From a virus, in IMG/VR virus record IMGVR_UViG_3300006793_000133, positions 1 through 32,550 of that record: DNA of 32,550 nt; one strand, written 5' to 3'. The notes under the pieces were generated by a model. That model had not been told where the DNA came from. It searched no databases and worked only from the letters and a program-made list of their open reading frames with translations. Both the position numbers and the translations under genes were made by a program. Below, piece after piece: positions 30,901-32,550 of this stretch. Within the stretch, counting starts at the first letter, position 1, and each line of letters begins with the position of its first letter.

Positions 30901-31996
30901 GATCTGCAGGTAGGTCATTTCTTACAAATGGCAATAGATATGTAAATCTCTTTGGACCTGTTACAGAGGCGACAGTCGTTGAGATATTGTAATCGTCAAT
31001 ATTAACACCACGAATCTTAATCGGTGTTCCAACATTTAACTCATGATCTTCTACAGTTGTAACTGTAATTGTTGGTGCAGGAGTTGCACCATCTCCAGAG
31101 ACAATATCCGAAATGGTAATCGGGTCAGCAGCAAATGCTCCAACAATTTCCCATTCTGGTCTTTCTTTTGCGAAAGCATCTGGAGCAAGTGGGAATTTCT
31201 GTGCAGAAGGAATCTGCCTACCCGAACCTTCATTGAAGGCATTGGATAATTTTCCATAATACATGTCCAAGTCAGTTAAATCATAACCACCTGGAACATT
31301 TACACCATCGGCATACTCAAAACAAGTGAGTTTATGGTGGGAGAATGTTGGTCTTGATAAGTTACCTGATCCACTAGTAAATACTCTATCATTTGTATAT
31401 ACCAATCCAGTTTCATCAGCATCAAAGAAACTGAATTGCCAAAAATAACATAGACCTGTTACACGAAAAATTGCAGAGTATGGAACTGCATCATCTGTTG
31501 GGTTAGGTACATATTTTGGTCTAACTCTAGTCTTTCTTAAATCTAAACCAACAATAGAAGTACCACGAGGGATGATAACACCACCCTCAACACTATTAAA
31601 CTTATAAAGAATATTATCTTCTTGTGTTAAATCAAAATTCGATTCTAAATTTAAACTAAAAACGTCAGAAGCAGGAGATGTTGTATTACCGTTTGGTGCT
31701 ACTGCTTCTGCCAATGCTGTTCCTGTTTGGCGAATACCAAAACCAGGTCTATTATCGATTACATGTTCGCCGGGAAATACAAGAACTGTAGTTCTTGCAT
31801 TATTATCGTTATTATTACCAACTAAAAACGAAAATCTAGAAGCTTCAATTAATGCTCTTTGAATTGTTTTGAAGGGTTTTGTCAAGGAGTTGCCTTGATT
31901 AGTAATGCTATCAGTAGCATCAAGGTCATTCGAGTTTACATATAGAATTCTACCTTCATAGTTTTTGATAAAATTCTCTAGCTTATTGAGAGGCAT
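24977..31996 (-). CDS. giant tail fibre-like protein with C-terminal peptidase S74 chaperone (2339 aa)
   Basis: The longest gene in the window, 7 kb. The N-terminal segment (NSLTKPFKTIQRALIEASRF, about 36-55, then VLVFPGEHV) resembles right-handed beta-helix or pectate-lyase-like starts. The middle alternates beta-rich domains with repeat modules similar to the 1230-aa protein (HDGSN, GNLIIDSAGGTT). The last about 94 residues are an intramolecular chaperone: S2247-D-E-R-L-K-N-N-I, a conserved GVIAQEVE and a C-terminal coiled coil. The S74 Ser normally cuts the chaperone off after the trimer folds. It is probably a long host-contacting fibre. A late promoter lies 34 bases upstream of the ATG. 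Confidence 0.82.
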   Translation of the reverse strand: MPLNKLENFIKNYEGRILYVNSNDLDATDSITNQGNSLTKPFKTIQRALIEASRFSFLVGNNNDNNARTTVLVFPGEHVIDNRPGFGIRQTGTALAEAVAPNGNTTSPASDVFSLNLESNFDLTQEDNILYKFNSVEGGVIIPRGTSIVGLDLRKTRVRPKYVPNPTDDAVPYSAIFRVTGLCYFWQFSFFDADETGLVYTNDRVFTSGSGNLSRPTFSHHKLTCFEYADGVNVPGGYDLTDLDMYYGKLSNAFNEGSGRQIPSAQKFPLAPDAFAKERPEWEIVGAFAADPITISDIVSGDGATPAPTITVTTVEDHELNVGTPIKIRGVNIDDYNISTTVASVTGPKRFTYLLPFVRNDLPADPTGSGTITIETDTVKGASPYIFNCSLRSVWGMNGMLADGRKADGFRSMVVAQFTAVSLQKDDRAFVKYNPITRTYNGISIKKVTGSELSSGSASTNSDTVYHLDQQAVYRNGWLSGHVTIKNDSILQIVSVFAIGFNRHFVAESGADASITNSNSNFGQISLVADGFKKEAFVKDDTGYITSIITPRSIPTTETNVDWISIDVGLTTSVGITSHLYLFGFDTKDNIPPNLISGYRVGARKDDKLYLDLPAGASQDIVEADILMTDSDVSSTQLSPTGSNSSSKEFTVSVITQSPSYDTLTLNTNHNLRTGEKVIIISDDADLPEGLEPNRTYYVITTQTATQIQIASSLTNASNSLPLKLYGGSNLRILSRVSERDSGEIGSPIQYDSNNNNWFLYVNQNNEIYNQIDTLGTVGFGEPRTDVTFFKRIADNRSIDEKIYKVRYVIPKESIGAKDPQEGFIFQDSSTTGALTDSEFTLSSITSQDSKYKRNNHFISTCTSSAGAVTVITEQPHNLNSGDRVLIKNIKSSTNLAGLGVTGYNGDFVVEDILDRMTFTYPILDRDGVTHNVGIFSGPTARDTNLPRFERNDLETNFYVYRKDTIQSYQENVSDGIFHLYVLNASNQISEEFTDHEYEQNVVDLYPQLDRDNHEDNPNSAKSFAKRFPLGEVETNDLKKSITRETSDLLVKKFGITPEVQSTTSSSVGVATITTKLDHGFNGIVGYNTLNAGSGFVDGSYFNIRLYNENTFLTWNGATANIVVSSGSISSVEIESSGSGYSNGDSLFFLGYSGASITVDTSNISSPVNNALQVTGLGTVTDGLYRISSIPSRNEIAIARTTGDPEIFENQVVFNVGPSASVNTRVYDTIAGITTITTNTAHGLVSGNRFRVLDNSDNNLGDFIVKDSAAITTFTVLNEVGSTASRILKHGFNANDFSSGPDGENLGSRSITFYDNQSGVLVNNVTADSVAGVSTFAISTYSEQGTVGVGTTARFPLGSFIQVNNEIMRVASSTLTGSGTNEISAIRAYLGTQKAEHSQNSMVKKIKPLATELRRPSILRASGHTFEYLGYGPGNYSTSLPQVQVRTLSEREDFLAQSQEKSAGQVVYTGMNSDGDFFIGNTKYSASSGKQQTFDIPIPTITGQDPSRLSVVFDEVIVKERILVEGGSSNQILSQFDGPVTFNENVIINDELKLTDNLILTGRLISKNDTQSTSCTTGAIVTQGGIGVQKNVNICGDLGVGGTARFTGGVQFNSGLFADVKEGAFLGKLGHEWSGVWAAGIGIGTEGVAGGTEEADRTIRGITGDLILGVRNENDTDAGAVGYGTEVRIEDNFRVNLDTTLDNNLNVIGLTTFKSNTRHEDSVKALFGSTPPAGADGDLEIYHNGSNGFIDNETGDLYLRNDGTNDNSNIYIQARNGEDSIVVNDDGSVELYHDNNKKLETSATGVTITGETNSTSGFIPDVNLGAYLGTSSLRFSEAHIGNIRIADTGDSEIDTRTGNLIIDSAGGTTTIDDNLIVTGTFNVNGTTSFGDVITVNVGIIPDADEGAYVGTAARPFSEAHIGEIRIANGNNDNTIDTATGNLILNSAGGTIDINDNVDISGTLTVAGTTNLNGSVNLGNATGDTITATGRFDSHLVPSTDSARDLGASTLEWRNLYIDGTAKIDTLTVDGSGTVAGTFTVGGQTIINDSLFVQGSNENFTIRNGSNVTQFIVDTDNGNTTIGGVTRITDTTSNTIGNPNTGALQVDGGVGVNGNMTVDGNFDVDGNTTLDAVTIQNALNVNDTITANGLHLNDNEQATFGNSNDLRLFHDGSNSYIDDSGTGGLFLRAQNFLTLSSFTGNEKYINCFKDGGVELFHNNSIRIQTISAGAYITGELRVSGDIIAFHSSDERLKNNIKVIDNPLNKIMGISGNTYDWNEASSHDGADTGVIAQEVEALGLPGIVTTRDDGYKAVRYERLIPLLIEAIKELNLKVKDLENKL

Positions 31997-32029
31997 CGTA
32001 TTATATTGACCAGAATATTTTCTATGATT

Positions 32030-32037
32030 TATTTATC
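32030..32037 (-). promoter_or_regulatory. T4-type late promoter (GATAAATA)
   Basis: GATAAATA 34 bases before the ATG of the 2339-aa gene, in the short gap after the small gene at 32046-32357. Confidence 0.7.
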
Positions 32038-32045
32038 CTAGAAAA

Positions 32046-32357
32046 TTATCCCATCAAATCTTCATCGTCAAAATATTGGATTAGATCATCTGGTAGTTCA
32101 TCTCGATTTCTTACTACTATGGTATCAAAACATGGATGGCATTCTTCCATGATCAGATAATTTGATCCATAGTATACATCATCAATGTCAAATTCCCTAT
32201 TTTTATTTGCTTCATCTATAAGATCTCTATCATATAAATGACCAACAGGCAATTCATCAAATGTAAATGGAATTCCATTTAAACAATACATTTTGACAAT
32301 TTTACTACCGTCATTAAACCAATTAAATGATTGCTGTACCGTATATGAGCCAGTCAT
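32046..32357 (-). CDS. acidic hypothetical protein (103 aa)
   Basis: From ATG 32357 (MTGSYTVQQSFNWFNDGSKI); a TTG four codons earlier lacks a ribosome site. Asp/Glu-rich, especially the end (FDDEDLMG). Cys at about 25, 73 and 76 (ECHPC). An AATAAATA precedes it by 20 bases. It lies between the tRNA genes and the giant tail gene. Function unknown. Confidence 0.68.
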   Translation of the reverse strand: MTGSYTVQQSFNWFNDGSKIVKMYCLNGIPFTFDELPVGHLYDRDLIDEANKNREFDIDDVYYGSNYLIMEECHPCFDTIVVRNRDELPDDLIQYFDDEDLMG

Positions 32358-32376
32358 AATACTCTGCAAGTGGTTT

Positions 32377-32384
32377 TATTTATT
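32377..32384 (-). promoter_or_regulatory. late-promoter-like AATAAATA
   Basis: AATAAATA about 20 bases before the ATG at 32357 and five bases after the end of the tRNA-Leu gene. It differs from the other late boxes only in the first base. The surroundings are very AT-rich, so chance is possible. Confidence 0.4.
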
Positions 32385-32388
32385 TTAA

Positions 32389-32473
32389 TGCGAGTAGGGA
32401 GACTTGAACTCCCACGAGATTAATTCTCAACAGATTTTAAGTCTGGTGCGTCTACCGATTCCGCCATACTCGC
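32389..32473 (-). tRNA. tRNA-Leu (anticodon UAA)
   Basis: 85 bases with the long variable arm of class II tRNAs. The acceptor stem GCGAGTA / TACTCGC is perfect. The anticodon loop CTTAAAA gives UAA. The T arm reads GGGAG-TTCAAGT-CTCCC. Discriminator is A, and no CCA is encoded. It reads UUA codons, common in this AT-rich genome. Confidence 0.95.
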
Positions 32474-32477
32474 TTAG

Positions 32478-32550
32478 TGCTTCCTGAGAGGATCGAACTC
32501 TCCTTAGGCAAATTATGAGTTTGCTGCATTCACCAGATTGCTAAGGAAGC
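32478..32550 (-). tRNA. tRNA with CAU anticodon, probably Met elongator
   Basis: 73 bases. Acceptor stem GCTTCCT / AGGAAGC is perfect; D stem GCA / TGC; anticodon stem GCAAA / TTTGC with loop CTCATAA; T arm GAGAG-TTCGATC-CTCTC; discriminator A. CAU can mean elongator Met or, with lysidine, Ile for AUA. Sequence alone does not settle this. Four bases separate it from tRNA-Leu. Confidence 0.88.

Overview
The window looks like part of the genome of a T4-like cyanophage (marine myovirus of Prochlorococcus or Synechococcus). The evidence is an AT-rich sequence with very dense, overlapping small genes; a CP12-like Calvin-cycle inhibitor; a short 6-phosphogluconate dehydrogenase-like protein; several 2OG-Fe(II) oxygenases; very long beta-repeat tail proteins, one ending in a peptidase S74 chaperone; T4-type late promoters (GATAAATA); and phage-style tRNA genes. 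All calls were made by eye, without database searches. Many small genes resemble conserved cyanophage hypotheticals from memory, but that was not verified.

Layout. Bases 1-700 are mostly non-coding. They hold an irregular array of short TCTCG-N-CGAGA palindromes around a possible minus-strand promoter and a possible small acidic gene. The only confident plus-strand gene follows: a GIY-YIG/NUMOD protein (708-1436) whose two catalytic positions look charge-swapped. Everything after it is on the minus strand, so it is listed here from low to high coordinates but transcribed right to left. 1453-5243 carries three 2OG-Fe(II) oxygenases, two paralogous Cys-cluster proteins and a glycine-rich tail adhesin. 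5240-18115 is a tightly packed block of about 50 small genes, with start/stop overlaps such as ATGA, TGATG and ATGxxTGA. It includes an HExxH metallopeptidase-like protein, an adenine methyltransferase overlapping a nuclease-like gene, CP12, truncated Gnd, a glutaredoxin-like protein and several single-helix membrane proteins. 18187-21184 holds an SF2 helicase and two methyltransferase-like genes whose conserved motifs are complementary. 21260-31996 encodes two huge tail fibre-like proteins (1230 and 2339 aa) sharing repeat modules. The right end has one small gene and two tRNA genes, Leu(UAA) and Met(CAU).

How it works together. The virion genes are preceded by GATAAATA late promoters. The small-gene block is divided into mini-operons; several junctions combine a hairpin or terminator with a sigma70-like TATAAT, often in the extended form TGCTATAAT. 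CP12 and the 6PGDH-like protein suggest diversion of host carbon from the Calvin cycle to the pentose phosphate pathway during infection. The methyltransferases, the nuclease-like protein and the helicase form two DNA-modification neighbourhoods whose function cannot be settled from sequence alone.

Several real small genes (43-59 aa) sit between the larger ones. They were placed by translating the gaps directly and by matching their ends to the overlapping start or stop of the neighbour.
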